From assembly GCA_035772785.1 (NCBI GenBank), contig JAOCPU010000005.1, positions 744,001-808,000 on the forward strand: a stretch of 64,000 bases of DNA. The letters are read 5' to 3'. Below are positions 10,052 through 23,564 of the stretch, piece by piece; position 1 is the stretch's first letter, and every line of letters starts with the position of its first letter. The translations under genes were made by a program, and so were the position numbers. Below the pieces are notes generated by a model, which was given only the letters and a program-made list of their open reading frames with translations, did not search any database and was not told where the DNA came from. The DNA is from Phlebiopsis flavidoalba (Eukaryota; Basidiomycota; Agaricomycetes; Polyporales; Phanerochaetaceae).

Positions 10052-13041
10052 ATGGCCCCCGCTCCTAGTACGCTTGCGCACGATGTCTCCCCCTCTATTC
10101 GTCCATCTAACGCTGAATCGCCTATGACGAAAAAGCACTCCAATATGGCTGCTTCATTGCCAGGCGACGTTGACCTTCATGCGAGACGGGAGAATACGCT
10201 CGCTGAACTCAATGAGACCGTTCCCCCAGCTCCCTGTACAGTTCTTCTTAGGGAAGAAGGGAATCCTTCCGCCGCTCCCGACCAGCGACTCAACTTATCT
10301 CGAGACCGTTCTAGCAAGGCTCAAAAAGAAAAACGTCCTACGCTTTCCCCAAAGCCACGCAAGAACGCCAAAGGTGCCGAGAACTCGAAGAAAACTAAGA
10401 AGTCCGGTGATGCGCGGTCGTTGCGCTGGGAGTGGTTCCTCGATGACCCTTCCGACTCTGATCGCGATGAGAATGGTGTTTTCCAAGGCATTGAGAGAAA
10501 ATTGCTCAAGCCGTCACGGTGAAAACTCTGGTCAGAGAGCCAAAGTAAAGCCTACGGTCGAGTTCAAGTGCAACCCTGACAGGCAACCCACCTCGTTCAC
10601 GCGCAACAATAAGACTAGGCCTGACTGTTATGCACTACTCAATCTCTCTGCGGGGAGAGGAGTTTGCAAGTGCGAATAAAAACAACAAACCGCACTGGAT
10701 CAACATAGGCGTTCCGGGCGAGTTCAAGAAGGACAGGGTGGACAGTATCCAGGTAAATGCGCAGCATTGTTTCATCTTACTCTTCGAATCGCTAATGTCA
10801 ATTCCAATACCTTGAGAACTGGACCCAGATCTTGTGGTCCATGAACTATATGATGCAAGAGGATCCGCGGCGGCGTTTTGTCTTTGCATTTACAATCGAG
10901 GACACCATCATGCGTATTTGGTTCGCAAGCCGATCAGAGTTCTTGTCTCACTGCCGTTTGACTTCAACAAGGCAAGTAATGCGTGTCTTATCCGACCCTT
11001 GGATGCCTCTCTTATGACTTGAATTCAGAGATACGACTACAAATGGTCGAGTTCTTCCTTCGTCTGATCTACGCGGAGGAAGACAAGCTTGGATGGGACA
11101 CGACGAGGGAGCGAATCCCCAGAGAAGGACTCTCTGGGCCGTTCCAGTACAAGGTCAAATGTGGCAAGACCGTGTACAAGACAATGCGCCATCATCTCGG
11201 ACCTTGGTGCCGAGGCCATGCGTGGTCGTGGTACACGGGTGTGGGAAGTCCGTGAACTTGATGAAGACGGCAATGACGATGGGAAGCCTCTTGTACTCAA
11301 GGATGCCTGGGTTGACGCGAGCCGAATGCGTGTGAGCATGAGATTCTGCAAAAGGTTCGCGAACATGCTGGCAGACAATGGACTCCTGGAGGGGTTTCGA
11401 ACGCCACTTCATGCACATCAGGGGCGGCTAGTGATGTTTACATTGGCGAGGACGCCAAACTCGACCATACGCATCGCCTCATCCTAAGAACCGCAAGCGC
11501 ACCAATAAACGTGGAAAGAAGCCGTTGAAGGTCGTGAAGGGCCGTCAAAAGACAAACGCTCCAGGGTTAAGAGCGAAGGCAATGGTGGGGTGGCTCCGCA
11601 GCGTGGTCCGCAAGACGGCCCGCATGGTGTGTGACAAGAGACAGTCGGACCCCGTTGAGCGAATACTGCAATACGAGCCGAAGGTTCACTATCGGATTGT
11701 GTTCGAGGAGCTCGGACGTACAATTACTCAGGTTGACACTCTTTCGGACGCATTCAGCGTATTGTCCGACGCGGTAAAAGGTGAAACTTCTACCTTCCTC
11801 ACCACGCCGAGTGAGCTCATTATGTTCCAGGCTTGCGGCTACTTCATCAATGTGGTTGGGTCCATCGCGACATCAGCACAGGCAACATTCTGGTATGTTG
11901 ACGGTGTAGGAAAGCTGTCCGATCTTGAATATGCCAAACACGTCAACGACGTGCAGATCCACGGGCTTCGTACGGTATGTAGTTTCTGATCCCTATCGAA
12001 GTTCTAAGTTCGCGCTGACCACTGGAATACGGACATTAGGGCACGCCCAATTTTATGGCCATCGAGGTCGAGGATCAAGAATACGCATTCATGCCGAGAC
12101 AAAATCGTCGGCGCCAAGATCTGGAAGACGCAAACCTCAGAATAGAGACAGAGATATCGTCTCCGTACCTCCCACGACCGACTATGCCTCTTCCGTGGAT
12201 GACGAGTCGGACTCAGGCGATCTTGACGAAGAATATCCCTCTTCAGAACCGTCTTCCACATTAATCGTCTCGCCGCCTGGACCACCCCCGCCGCTACAAC
12301 GCCGACGACTTTAGGCACAATCCTTCTGCACGATCTCGAGTCCGCCATGTGGGTTGATAGCTGGCTGTTGGTCTGCTCTAGGTTTCTGAGACCGGGGCCC
12401 GAGATCCCGGACAAGGAATGGATTGGCCACTCAACAAACACAAGTACGCTGCGTCTAGATTGTTCGGTGACTTCTCGCACCGGTCCCTATCAATGAATCC
12501 CGGATCCAAGTTCATCAACACCTTCACCGGCGTTCTTCCACAAGTGTACACCATAGCTGATAATTTGGACGCTTTTCGGGAGAATCTCCATGATCAATAC
12601 GTGGTGGCGTACAAGGATCGCCATCGTCTGGGCAAACAGCCCCCGTTCCCAACCATGGCTGGAGACTTGCACGAGGATATGATCAAGATGCTCGATGATG
12701 CCGCGCGCAAGCTCCGGAAGACAGGCAAAGACCTGAAGATTGACATCGTTCGCCGAGATAAGCGCGACGGCGGGGACGAGACTCAAGATGCGGCGACGCC
12801 CGTCGAAAGTAGAACCGCAGACTCGGCCGACACAGACCTCATCTTCGAAGCGGACTTCTGAGACTGCCCGGGCCGAGTCTGTGCAGCGCAAACGACAGAG
12901 GGCCAACAATGGGCAACCAGTCTCGCTTCCGGTTCTCCGGTTGAAAACACCCGTGTGACTCGCTCGCAAGCTCAAAGGCCGAAATCCCCGGTCCCTGGGC
13001 CTTCGCGCATGACGCGTTCCCGAACCAAGCAGATGATGTAG
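10052..13041 (+). CDS. Fungal-type protein kinase (FunK1), copy 1
   Basis: FunK1 kinases are a large, fast-evolving serine/threonine-kinase-like family of mushrooms. Their substrates are mostly unknown. ATG 10052 is chosen because it aligns with the start of copy 2. Order of parts: a variable N-terminus; the conserved RPDCYALLN segment near 10620; WINIGVPGEFKK; the stretch ILWSMNYMMQEDPRRRFVFAFTIED; RYDY...EFFLRLIYAEE; a basic linker; and YEPKVHYRIVFEELGRTI. The catalytic loop VHRDISTGNIL has HRD at 11863-11871. DLEYA at 11921-11935 replaces the usual DFG. The activation segment GTPNFMAIEVEDQEYAF is followed by an Asp/Glu/Ser-rich insert, then NPLHDLESAMW. The C-terminal tail ends RMTRSRTKQMM with a stop at 13039-13041. 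Introns are seen near 10752-10811, 10975-11027, 11780-11830 and 11975-12040. Several single-base indels break the raw frame, including one between GNILV and DGVGK. Confidence 0.8.
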
Positions 13042-15464
13042 GATAGAAGCGCAACCACGGGCTCCTACCGCTGTGCTAGTATACTCACATCGTCCGGGCC
13101 CACTTTATAATTTCCCTCGTCGTTTATTTCAGTTTTTCTCTCAATTTATGTATAGATACTATAACCAATCTCCATGTACACCTAATATAACACCTATAGC
13201 TGTCCGCTCTCGCGTACCGTCAGATGTATTAAGATGTAAATTGCACTCCTGAATCGGAGCGACGCCTAGTGATGCTTGGACAGCGCAAACAGCTCCGCCA
13301 AGGGCGTTGACGCGTAAGGGACACTCCGGCATCTGCATTGGTAGTCACGGATGACAGAGACTTGACGGTCTGTGTAGAATCGCAGCCATTGTGGCTTCCA
13401 TGGGAGGTTCATGTGACCATGATAGTGGGCATGGCGCTGCACAGCGACGAGATCTTTTGGTGGAACTCACCGAGCCTTAGTCGCAGCCACCGCCGCACGG
13501 GTATTCACGCCCGAAGGAGGGGTCGTAGACTGGCCTGTAAAAGGCACACAAGAGATTTCGGCCCTGGCGACTGTGAATGGGTAGCTTCTAACTATGTCGG
13601 TATTAGGCTACTAGATCCTCTTAGCGCATCCGAGTTCACGAAGAGCTTTGTGACATACTTATGTGTCTTATAATTCCGATACTGTTGCGTGGTACTGGCG
13701 TACCATCAGCTGTGTTTAGGAATCAGCGCTCCAAAGACGGCGCGCACTACGCTGGAGTTGACGATCCCCGCCGGGCATGGGCCAACTGTGAGCGTGCGTG
13801 TAGTAAGATCTATGACAATTATTTGCACCGGTAGATCTGATAAGCCGAAAGCAGTGTGGTCACTGAAAGCGAGGACAGAGATCGGAGGAAGGTACTCAGC
13901 CGCGGTCAACGTCCAGCCCTCCGCGCTCTTGCGGAGTGCGTGTACGCGCGCGGAGGGGCGAAGAGACGGCAGAAACATTGCGCCGCTACGTCTCCTCTGG
14001 CAGCTGGAACATTTTTGTCTGCTATGAGCGGTGACATAGAGAATATATAGCGTTCACCACGCACCTCACGGTGACGTGCGCCTAGAACCTACAACTTTGT
14101 CAAGAGCAAAAGACTAGGAATGGCGCTGAGCGCCTCTCGACAGCCTGTTCGGTGCGCTTGAGGCGTGTTGTGCATCTCTCTGGGCAGCATAGTATAGATA
14201 AATGCGATGTCAGGCATCACGGTACCCAAAAGTGCGCAGATGGCGGCGGGGAGTCACTAGCGCTAGTGACAAAGGCCCACAGGTTACGTAAGGGAGGGCT
14301 AGAGAGCAGAACGTGATCCTGGCAGGGGGGGTCCATTGTTGCAAGCGCTGAAACCGTCTGTCGTGTGGTGGTCACCACCTACTTCCCGGGTCCTGCGCGG
14401 GCGCCTACCACTAAAATCCAGCGAAGTGAGCTGCTTAATGTTGTCTGGACACCGCCCCGCATACGTTGAGGCTCCGGCTATTACACGAAAAAATTTAAGA
14501 CAATGTAGTTTTGTACATTACAAATATTTGTTAGAAGCATAAACCGGCCATCCATTGCAGGTAAAGTCTGAGCACCTCAGGCTCACTGTGGTGGACGTGA
14601 ATGTAACGTCTGACACGGGTTTTGTGCAGATTTTCGTCGTTAAAACTGGGTAATGGAGCTTATAGGAGTAACTCATGAGTCCTCGATGAATGTTGGGGTC
14701 TGTGAGACGACACACAATCCTACTCGACTGGGTGCGGCGGTATCGAGTCTACGGGGTCCACGCCTTTTGCTCCTTAGCGCTGGGGGTTCAGTAGGATTCG
14801 GCGCTTGCAGCAACGGACCCCCCCTGGATCCTGGTCATCCCACAACTAGCCCCGCGAGTCGAGGATGTAGGCACTCGTTGAACTCTTGCTGTGACATAGT
14901 CCCCCAGCACATTCCCGCCGACCGTTATTCTCTAGATGATTGACTCCGAGCGCGTATTCTCTGCTCGTTCGAGATGGTGAAAGAGGCACGCGCCCAGGTC
15001 CAGGGTCGTACATGGTGTCCGACGTATGTATCAAACGCAACAGCTATTTAGGGAGTTGTACAGCCACGACAAGAATGTCCGAGCGCGCCTTGACGAAGCG
15101 TAGGCCGCCTCGGAGTATGAGTATATCCTTCGTACGAGATTTCCTTGAATATACGTTGGATATGAATAAATTCGACGTCGCGACTCACCTGTTCGGATAT
15201 TCACGTCTCGATTACTGTTGTTCCTAAGTCGCACGGAAGCTGACTATGCGACACCATTTTATTGACATAGCTGATGTTACATCTGGGTAGTTTCCGTGGT
15301 ATGCCGCCCCTGAACTTTGCTAAATAACTCGGCTTACTTGAACTTGGTTACTCACAAGATTATTGATTTCACGGCGAGTGTTCTGGGAAACAGTACGCTT
15401 ATATTGCCTGTCGCCAACTCGAATAAGGACCTCGGACCCCGAAATGTGGGCGGGACATACCTTT
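13042..15464. other. 2.4-kb stretch with no supported gene
   Basis: The first ~200 nt are AT-rich and probably the 3' flank of the kinase gene. Frames of 111-112 codons at 13338-13673 and 13689-14027 have no recognisable domain and no splice-signal pattern. I see no repeat structure and no non-coding RNA gene here. Confidence 0.4.
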
Positions 15465-15823
15465 CTATGAGCCATGCCCCTGACCATCAGTAGGCTCTGC
15501 TTCTGGTTGCTCAGTCTGCCTATCTTCCTGGTGGTTCGCCTCGCTACCATAGCCCGCAGCCTCAAGCCCACCAAGCATTTGATCTAAGTTCCCTATCATT
15601 GCGTCCAAGCGACTCTCGACGCCTCTTGCAACACCGTCAGCAGTTTTCCAGACGTTTTCAAGAGCTCTTGCAGTTCGGAACCTTCGATTTCGCGCTCGTC
15701 AGAGCCATTTGATTTCGAAAGCAAAGATGTCAAGAGAGCGATATCATTGTCCAGAGAGTTCGCATCATTGGCATGGCTTTGGGCAGGAAGGCTTGTAGAG
15801 CCATTCGTCGAACCATTCATCAT
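15465..15823 (-). CDS. Small acidic helical protein, function unknown
   Basis: A short single-exon gene of about 120 residues. The start at 15823 (MMNGSTNGST) leads into a Ser/Asn-rich N-terminus. Next comes a leucine-rich amphipathic part (NDIALLTSLLSKSNGSDEREIEGSELQELL), then a helix rich in heptad-like hydrophobics (WKTADGVARGVESRLDAMIGNLDQMLGGLEAAG). A Gln/Glu-rich tail ends at a stop at 15465-15467. One missing G in LLENVWK near 15662 breaks the raw frame. The layout resembles small fungal coiled-coil adaptor subunits, but I do not recognise the family. The conserved-looking helix and acidic bias make a real gene more likely than a chance frame. Confidence 0.55.
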
Positions 15824-16642
15824 GGAAAAGCTGTGTGAAGAGAGCAGTAGCCTCGTGAGATGGCGTGCTACAAGCCTCACAATCCGATAACCGCGTTTTG
15901 ATGTAAGTATTGGACATTGACCATCAGCGTAGGACTTCTACTTACGCTGTCAATGATTGAATCATTGCTAGCGGACTTACCAATAAGCACACGTCAAGGC
16001 GATACGCCGGTCGGGCTGGGCTATTCCGTGTTATACATCATCCGGTGTCAAGAAGGCCGCGCATGTGCAGGCCCCTCGCAGCCAGCGCACGAGAGCGCAC
16101 GGCTCACTCCAACGTTGTTCACCTACCTGTCTCTTCCGGTCTATAGCTTCCTCTTGAGACTGCCCCGCCTCCGCGCATTTCCTTGACTAGCCATCACAAG
16201 ATATTGTACAAGAGCGAGAGATTTCACGCTATGAGTAACCGTGCACAGGCGTAAGTGTAGCAATTTGTGTCTCTTTGCATGGCCGTGATCGACGCGGTAG
16301 AATCCGAATCCCATCCATCCGTCAAGGTCAAAAAAAACACATATCCCCAAGCTCACTCAGTCGCAGAGAAGGCACTTTACCAACCACGTCCCCAGTAAAG
16401 CTCCACGCTTTCGCTCCGTATCGACTGAGGCATTAATTTTGTCATTCAATCAGAGTAAGCCCGCCAGTGCCAAAGCACGTACCACTCAATCTCAGTCGTC
16501 CCCAGTGAGTATCCTGTAGAAGGGATGTCAACACTGCTAACGGAACAGGAGTTTGTAGGAGACCATAGAAGGCTGGACGTTTCGTGTCTGTGGAGTCTGG
16601 CCAGTCTGCGTACGTACCCAAACAGATTAGATAGCTGGAAAG
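15824..16642. other. Intergenic; may hide the N-terminal exon of the DUF6535 gene
   Basis: Contains the promoter of the small minus-strand protein and probably the 5' end of the DUF6535 gene on the plus strand. Frames here show no recognisable domain. The exact first exon of the DUF6535 gene could not be placed. Confidence 0.4.
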
Positions 16643-18178
16643 ATGAATGTGAATAACCTCCTCGTTTTTGTAAGTAAATTCATGCCAAATGTCACAGTCC
16701 ATCCCGGTCTGACTTATCTCTTGTCAATCCAGGCGGGTCTGTTTTCCGCAGTGGTCACTCGCATTTGTTATCGAGTCGTTATACATCTCTTGCAGCAGAC
16801 CGGCCACTATATCGAAAACCAACTTCTGTCGCCGAAAATCTCCATCCAATTGACCTCCTTCACGCTCTCTGTCCGAACTTTGTCAATGCTAGACTGCTCC
16901 ACTACCGTCGCCTGGCCCGGCATCTGCTTCTTTCAGCCCCGACGACGCTGCTGTCACTGTCAATCTCCGGTGGTTCCTAAGTCTTACCTTCATCTGGTCG
17001 CCGCTTTCTTCGCCAATTGCCGCCCAACAATGGCTTCGGTCTTTGTCTCTTCCGCGACAACCTCTCCATATGGAACGCCGTTCGGCCTACAGCAAAGCCA
17101 TCGAAGAAGCATGTCATTCTGTCAGGTCCCAAACATCATTTCGTTGCTCCCCGTCCTCCTGCAAATCGCCGTCATACTGTTTCTTGTTGTGCCTCTGGGT
17201 TTTTTCTTGACGGCCTCAATGAGCGCATCACAATCGCCTATTCAGTCATCGCTCTTCTTCCATTTGTCTTATATGCCGTATCCCTACTCCTTCCCATCTT
17301 TTGGCCTGAGATGCCGTTCAAGTCTCCTCTTGTTCCATCTGCAGCCTTCGTCCTCCAATGGTGTATGCTTCTTCTGTTCGTTCTGGCCATGGTAACCGTG
17401 GTCCTTCCATGCCTCATGCTCGCGCGTCTCAGCACGCGGCGTATTTGCCCTCTGTGGCAAGTACTACCACCTGGGTTACCATGTTCAGCACGTCCGCTTG
17501 CACATCTTTACTCTTGCGTCCCGCTTTGAGCTATACCTTCGCAACATGTATGCCTTCCCTTTTCAAGCAGACCGTCGACTTCTGGGCCGATCTCGAGATC
17601 AAACATCTCCAACGTACGGGACAATCCGGGGATTGGAGACATCGACTTCGGAGAAGCTCTCGCAGCAGCGCCACACTTCGGTCCGCGCAAGGATCTCAAA
17701 AGACTTCATCAATGTATAGGTCGCTTCTCCTCCTGCAGGAGCGTACACGATGCGCGCTCATCTGGACAGCCATGCACTTGGGACACTCTGGCGAAGAGGA
17801 CATCTTAGAATCAGGGAGTTGGTTACTCATTGATAAGAAATTCGTTCAAAAAGGTGGAAGAGTATCTGGGAACCAGCTTCAGAAAAGTCCTCCTCGAGGC
17901 CCTGCCCGAGGACCTTGCCGATCAGGATTGGGTCCAGGAACGGTCCCCAGTATTACACGAGTTTTGGTTCTTCTGAACCACCTGTCAAGCTCGATGACCC
18001 GACATTACGGAGCGGCTTGGTACCCTTGTTGATGAAGATATGCAGTGCACAGAAAATGGTGATCAAGAGTACGAGCTGGTCGACTTCTGAACTTAGGAGT
18101 GCAACTATACCCACCGTGTGCCTCTTTGAATGCTCAGAGGGAGACGCGTTTGCCTTCAGGGACCGTGAAGGTACGTGA
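16643..18178 (+). CDS. DUF6535-domain membrane protein, copy 1
   Basis: DUF6535 proteins are multi-span membrane proteins abundant in Agaricomycetes, with no known biochemical role. The signature is WKDExNNLLVF at the end of one exon near 16640-16669, an intron at 16670-16732, then AGLFSAVVT at 16733. Further matches are RWFLSLTF near 16968, AQQWLRSLSLPRQ near 17020, and the hydrophobic stretch LLPVLLQIAVILFLVVPLGFF near 17145-17215. Additional hydrophobic segments near 17230-17430 would be later membrane spans. A helical soluble C-terminus follows (SWLLIDKKFVQK, FRKVLLEALPEDLADQDWVQERSP) and ends with CLFECSEGDAFAF, which matches copy 2. Start and stop are approximate. Many frame changes are needed, so it could be a pseudogene or just error-rich sequence. 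Confidence 0.65.
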
Positions 18179-18317
18179 TCGAGTCTAACGCGACACTTGT
18201 TCGAATGCTCATGATCTCTTTGTAGAAACTATCAGTCTTTCTATCCTGGCCACACGACAAGCTGACTATTACATCAAACTCCAATTATTCGTCGAACTGG
18301 AATACATCACAGTCAGC

Positions 18318-18830
18318 ATGCACAACCTCGTCCTTGGCTCGTTTGCCGTGGCCCTACTCGCGATCGCTCAAGCAAGCCAGCCACACCCCGCGCCCGACGC
18401 TCCTGTGGATGATATGCTCACGCAGGCGAATAGTACCCTTGACAAGCTCTCAGAGTACATCGAAGCCAAAGCCGATGGCATACGATTTACCGGTCAGGTC
18501 GCAAATAAAAGTGCCGTGAGACGAGACTTTTCCATCGCTCCTAGAGCTATGGCAAATATTGCGGAGTCGTTGCAGAATCTCAAGGGGGTACCGCAACTGC
18601 GCGATTGCTGCACTACTCTCATCGTAGAAACTGCAAGGTGTCTGCCATGGCGAACCGGCATTCGAGAACGCCGAGATGGGTCCTTTCAGAGAATCGACTC
18701 TCTTCGGATTCCAGGCCGATGCTCAGGGACGTTTTCGGGAATAGTCTGCGGCGTGGATCGGTGGACGGGAACGGGAACGGCCTCAGGAGCAAATACTGAA
18801 AAGGCTAGGGTAGAATCAGCTGAAAATTAG
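18318..18830 (+). CDS. Possible small secreted protein
   Basis: An open frame of 170 codons with no intron. The first ~20 residues (MHNLVLGSFAVALLAIAQAS) form a good signal peptide with a short n-region, hydrophobic core and Ala-x-Ser end. The next part is Pro/Ala-rich, then helical (DDMLTQANSTLDKLSEYIEAKADG), with four Cys clustered after residue ~95. I recognise no family. The second half becomes Arg/Ser/Gly-rich and may be read in the wrong frame after a base indel near 18600. Only the first ~90 residues have convincing codon character. Confidence 0.4.
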   Translation: MHNLVLGSFAVALLAIAQASQPHPAPDAPVDDMLTQANSTLDKLSEYIEAKADGIRFTGQVANKSAVRRDFSIAPRAMANIAESLQNLKGVPQLRDCCTTLIVETARCLPWRTGIRERRDGSFQRIDSLRIPGRCSGTFSGIVCGVDRWTGTGTASGANTEKARVESAEN

Positions 18831-18887
18831 AAGGAAATTATGTTTTCCTGAGGATTACGTGTACACATTAATTTAAACTGGGCCTGA

Positions 18888-20061
18888 ACGTTTTACATGG
18901 TCTTGCGGCAGCCTAAGATTCGTTCGCTCGCGAGATGCTAACTGCGTCAGGCGTGTTATCTGGCCTATAGCGCTATCACCGCCAAATGGCTTAGTGTTTG
19001 CATTCGCCTTTGAGCGCATAGAGATTGACACAATGAGCGACAAAGAGCTAAATCCACCAAACAATCGAGCTTCAGAAACAACAATATCTGCTGCAGCTGA
19101 AAGTCAGTATGCGTAGAAGAGAGGACGGTGAATTGATACTCACAGTATATGAGCTACGACTTGGAAGCTTGCGAATCGGCCGTTGCCTCTTGACGGAAGA
19201 TCGCCAATACGTGTGACGGCAAATCCAGCAATTCCGAGCACTAATATCGTACACGTTAGGAGATGTTATTGGATGAATTGAGTGACTCACGGTATCCGGT
19301 GGCCTTCTCGAACGGCGTGTGGAAGTAGACACTCGCGTCACCGTGTAATAGGCGAGGTATCGCAAACCAACAAAATAACGATTAGGGACGTTCCCCACAA
19401 TGGCAGACATGGTTATGATGGCAGTCGTCATAGTCTCCGTATTGTGAGCTTTGCAGCTCGTAGCGAATATGAAAGCCGTGCTCCGTGAGGAACAAAATTG
19501 CCATGGTCAACAAGAACAAACATGTCCAGAGAGGACGTCATGTCCCCGTCGCATCCCGTGGCACCTGCTTCCAGCCCTCGTCCAGGAAGTACACAGCGAT
19601 GTCGCAAAGAGCTCTGGATGAGTTCCGACAGCAGACGACGGTCGATCTTGGTGTAGCACAATTCCGAAGTCGGGACGACTGACGAAGCGCGCCAGAGGGT
19701 AGGTGCACAAGACATTTCGCCGCCATGGAGGCTGGGTGAGACGGTCCAGCAAAGGTGGGCCAAAGAACCATGCCCGTGAAAAGGAGCATAGTGCGGTTTC
19801 AAGCGAGGAAATTGTATATCCGGTCGCGCGTTTGTAGACTCTTGGGGCTCCTTGTGAAATAGGAGCGCGAGGAATGCAGTAGCGATGTCCCATCCCCATA
19901 GCTTTTTGATGAATAGTACGTTTCAGTACATATTCTTCAAAATTTGACGCGAAGTAGTGATCCTTGTCAAAAGTGGGTGGGGTAGGTGGGTTGAGGAGGT
20001 GGGGTTCGAGGTGTCGAGTACGTGTTAATACACGACGGAGTAGTGTTGTGCCAAACAGCAA
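18888..20061 (-). CDS. Unrecognised spliced gene
   Basis: Two well-formed short introns support a real minus-strand gene. One begins GTGAGT at about 19292 and ends ATTAG near 19234. The next begins GTGAGT near 19144 and ends TTTCAG near 19094. The exons around them read, with one frame change, MTTAIITMSAIVGNVPN, then YFHTPFEKATGYR, then VLGIAGFAVTRIGDLPSRGN and SFQVVAHIL. The last exon reads AADIVVSEARLFGGFSSLSLIVSISMRS. A hydrophobic run LLTMAILFLT near 19500 suggests a membrane segment. I do not recognise the family. The 5' end is uncertain. Confidence 0.45.
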
Positions 20062-20600
20062 AAATCGCTGTTGAGCGATGATGAGTGACGCTCTTCACGG
20101 AGAGTAGCATGTCTAGAATTTTCAGAGACACAATTAAAACTCCTAACGAAATGATGCTCACCAGAGGTATTGAGATGGAGGTGGGGATGCAGGTTGAATA
20201 TTGAATGAGGCGGCAGCGAGGACGGCAGAATCCAATCACTGACGCAACTCCACGTGGCTGGTGTTTTTGTTCGCGAGGTCGCGTCCCGAAAAAGCGCGCC
20301 GAAACGGTCACTAACCCGCGAACAGGTCTCTTTCCACTATCGCGCTTGCTCAACGACCACTAGTCAAACTCTTGCCACTCTTGCCACGATGAAATATTCC
20401 TCGAATTAACGTCTGGATCTAATCACCATCCGTCTTTTTGCTCAAGAGATAATACAAACTCGGCTGTATATTTTCTCCTCGAAGGCCTGGTCCCTACAGT
20501 TCTCCCTCACGAAGGTCGCTGGCCGTAGAGCTTCTGTGATAGTACAATACTATCTCTGAGCTGCTTAGAATCTGGGAGAGCGATCTCCTGTTCCATCCGA
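20062..20600. other. Intergenic, nothing recognised
   Basis: No supported coding sequence. The frames on the minus strand up to 20353 lack domain or splice signals and may include the 5' flank of the minus-strand gene. Confidence 0.35.
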
Positions 20601-21700
20601 ATCACAGGATGCATTGCTTTGTCGAAGCGCTACAGACACGGCCCTGGCTCCTGCGGACCGCCAACCTTTGCGTTGCGCGACTGCATTTACGATCAAACAT
20701 TTATGGCGGCGTTCATCGGCAGCGTCGTCCTTGTGGAACCCTTGTTTGCATTCTTATCATGGATTAGATCCACCCCTAATTCAGTACTGCGTGGTAGCCG
20801 GCGAGCGCACATATATAAAGCCCACACTTTTGAATGATGCTTGAAGAGACCCTTTTGGGCATCGACCCAAGTCGACTATGGTCATCGCATCTTTGTGGCT
20901 GACCGCCCACTTGCTGCGGTATGTGCGCCTATGGACGTCCTCCGGGAATGCAGCGGTAGACAAGCCGTGTGTCAATCGGACCCTCACTTGCCTCGGTACG
21001 GACTATTTGGTGGTTTGACAGACAGTAAGCAGACTTCACAGTAGACTAGTGGACCACCGTCTTATCCTGCATTGTTATAGGGGTCACCTATTTTGGACTG
21101 GATGCCAAATATCAGCTCGTCGAGCAGAGTAAAGCCAAAGTCCAGACGTTCAATGCGTCATTCGAAGTTCGTCTAGAGTCCCTTATCTTAACCCGAGCTC
21201 AAACTGAAGACAACGTTCTAGGTTTGCCTCGTCCCTTGGAAATGCCCACTTCGACGTATAAAGCCCTCGAGTCCCCGGTCCTAGGGCGGAATCGTGCTCA
21301 CAACCAAGCATCGGCGGCAAGCACACACCTGCATGACAGTGGTGAACCCACAAGGACGCAGGGACGGGTAAAACCTCGGGTATTCAACTCAAGGCTGAGA
21401 CCTTTACGGACAACACGACGCCATCAGTCGGACAGCGGCATGGATTTACGGGTACATCGACGACTATGGCGGGGATGTTCTGGGTCGGCACGGATGGCAG
21501 CACAAAAAACCGCCTGGATACAAAAGATGGTTACGGGATCCTGGACGAAGAAGAAGAATGCGACCTACAGGGGGGGCAGTTTGATTCGAGTGGACCAAGC
21601 AGGGAGAATTGAACTCGCTCGAAGGACGAACCCTGCAAAAGGTTACCGTCGTTTCTGTAGAACTTTCGAGTTCTTGTGTGTAGAGGATATGCATTGTTAG
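20601..21700 (+). CDS. Unrecognised gene-like stretch
   Basis: Fragments with protein-like character follow each other on the plus strand. The first, near 20640-20760, contains TFMAAFIGSVVLVEPLFAFL, a hydrophobic helix. A later exon starts near 21081 after TTATAG and reads VTYFGLDAKYQLVEQSKAKVQTFNASFE. After a possible 56-nt intron the reading continues FASSLGNAHFDV, then LKAETFTDNTTPSVGQ and FTGTSTTMAGMFWVGTDGS. The pieces lie in different frames, so indels or undetected introns must intervene. I recognise no family. The upstream hydrophobic part may belong to a different gene from the downstream polar part. Confidence 0.3.
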
Positions 21701-22266
21701 CTTGCAAATGTTGAAGTATTTGGCATTTTCATATGGACTGCGCACGAACGTTCAAACCTCCTCATGAAAGGGATGCATTCAACGTAGTAACAGACCACAG
21801 CACACGTCTACGACGGCGTTTTGCTCGTCTCAGTAAAGGGACCCCCAGCGAATCATAAAGGTTAATACGCAAGTGGAGAAACGGTGTACCATAAATCACC
21901 GCCAAACCGTGGTCTAATAGTGTCTAATATGATTTGTATCATGACCCTGGGAATGAGTCTTGCGAGTACCGCCCCAGGGGTGGGAGGTGTTTGGACTCTT
22001 CGTCCTATTCCTACGTGTCCCCCTACCTCCACAATGTCATCCCGAGTTTCTTGTTCATTCCTGCGCTGGGCTAAGCAAACCCGCGCGAAAGTCAGATCAG
22101 ATGATGGAAACGTCACAGCCCGGTAACTCGGGGACTCGCCTGTGCGGTTGACCCGGAAGGCGGCGGGGGACCACGACAAGCCCTTCAAACCCAACTCATC
22201 ACCGTCGAGCTGCTCTCACACCGCCTCTCTGGCCTCCCGAACGCCCAGCTTTACCCGGGGCGACCT
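21701..22266. other. Intergenic upstream of HEM2
   Basis: No supported gene. Overlapping frames on both strands lack domain signatures. The stretch supplies the 5' flank of the porphobilinogen synthase gene. Confidence 0.4.
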
Positions 22267-22273
22267 TATAAAT
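22267..22273 (+). promoter_or_regulatory. TATA box of HEM2
   Basis: TATAAAT stands 69 nt upstream of the HEM2 start codon at 22342, a normal distance for a fungal core promoter with a short leader. Confidence 0.5.
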
Positions 22274-22341
22274 TCCACGCCAGAACCCAGGACCACGCAA
22301 CGCTCGACGCGCATATCGCCTCTTTCTACCCGACCACCACT

Positions 22342-23564
<1,223 letters not shown>

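Noticed and set aside
12490..12975. 161-codon minus-strand frame inside FunK1 copy 1
   Set aside because: Antisense shadow of the kinase C-terminal coding sequence.
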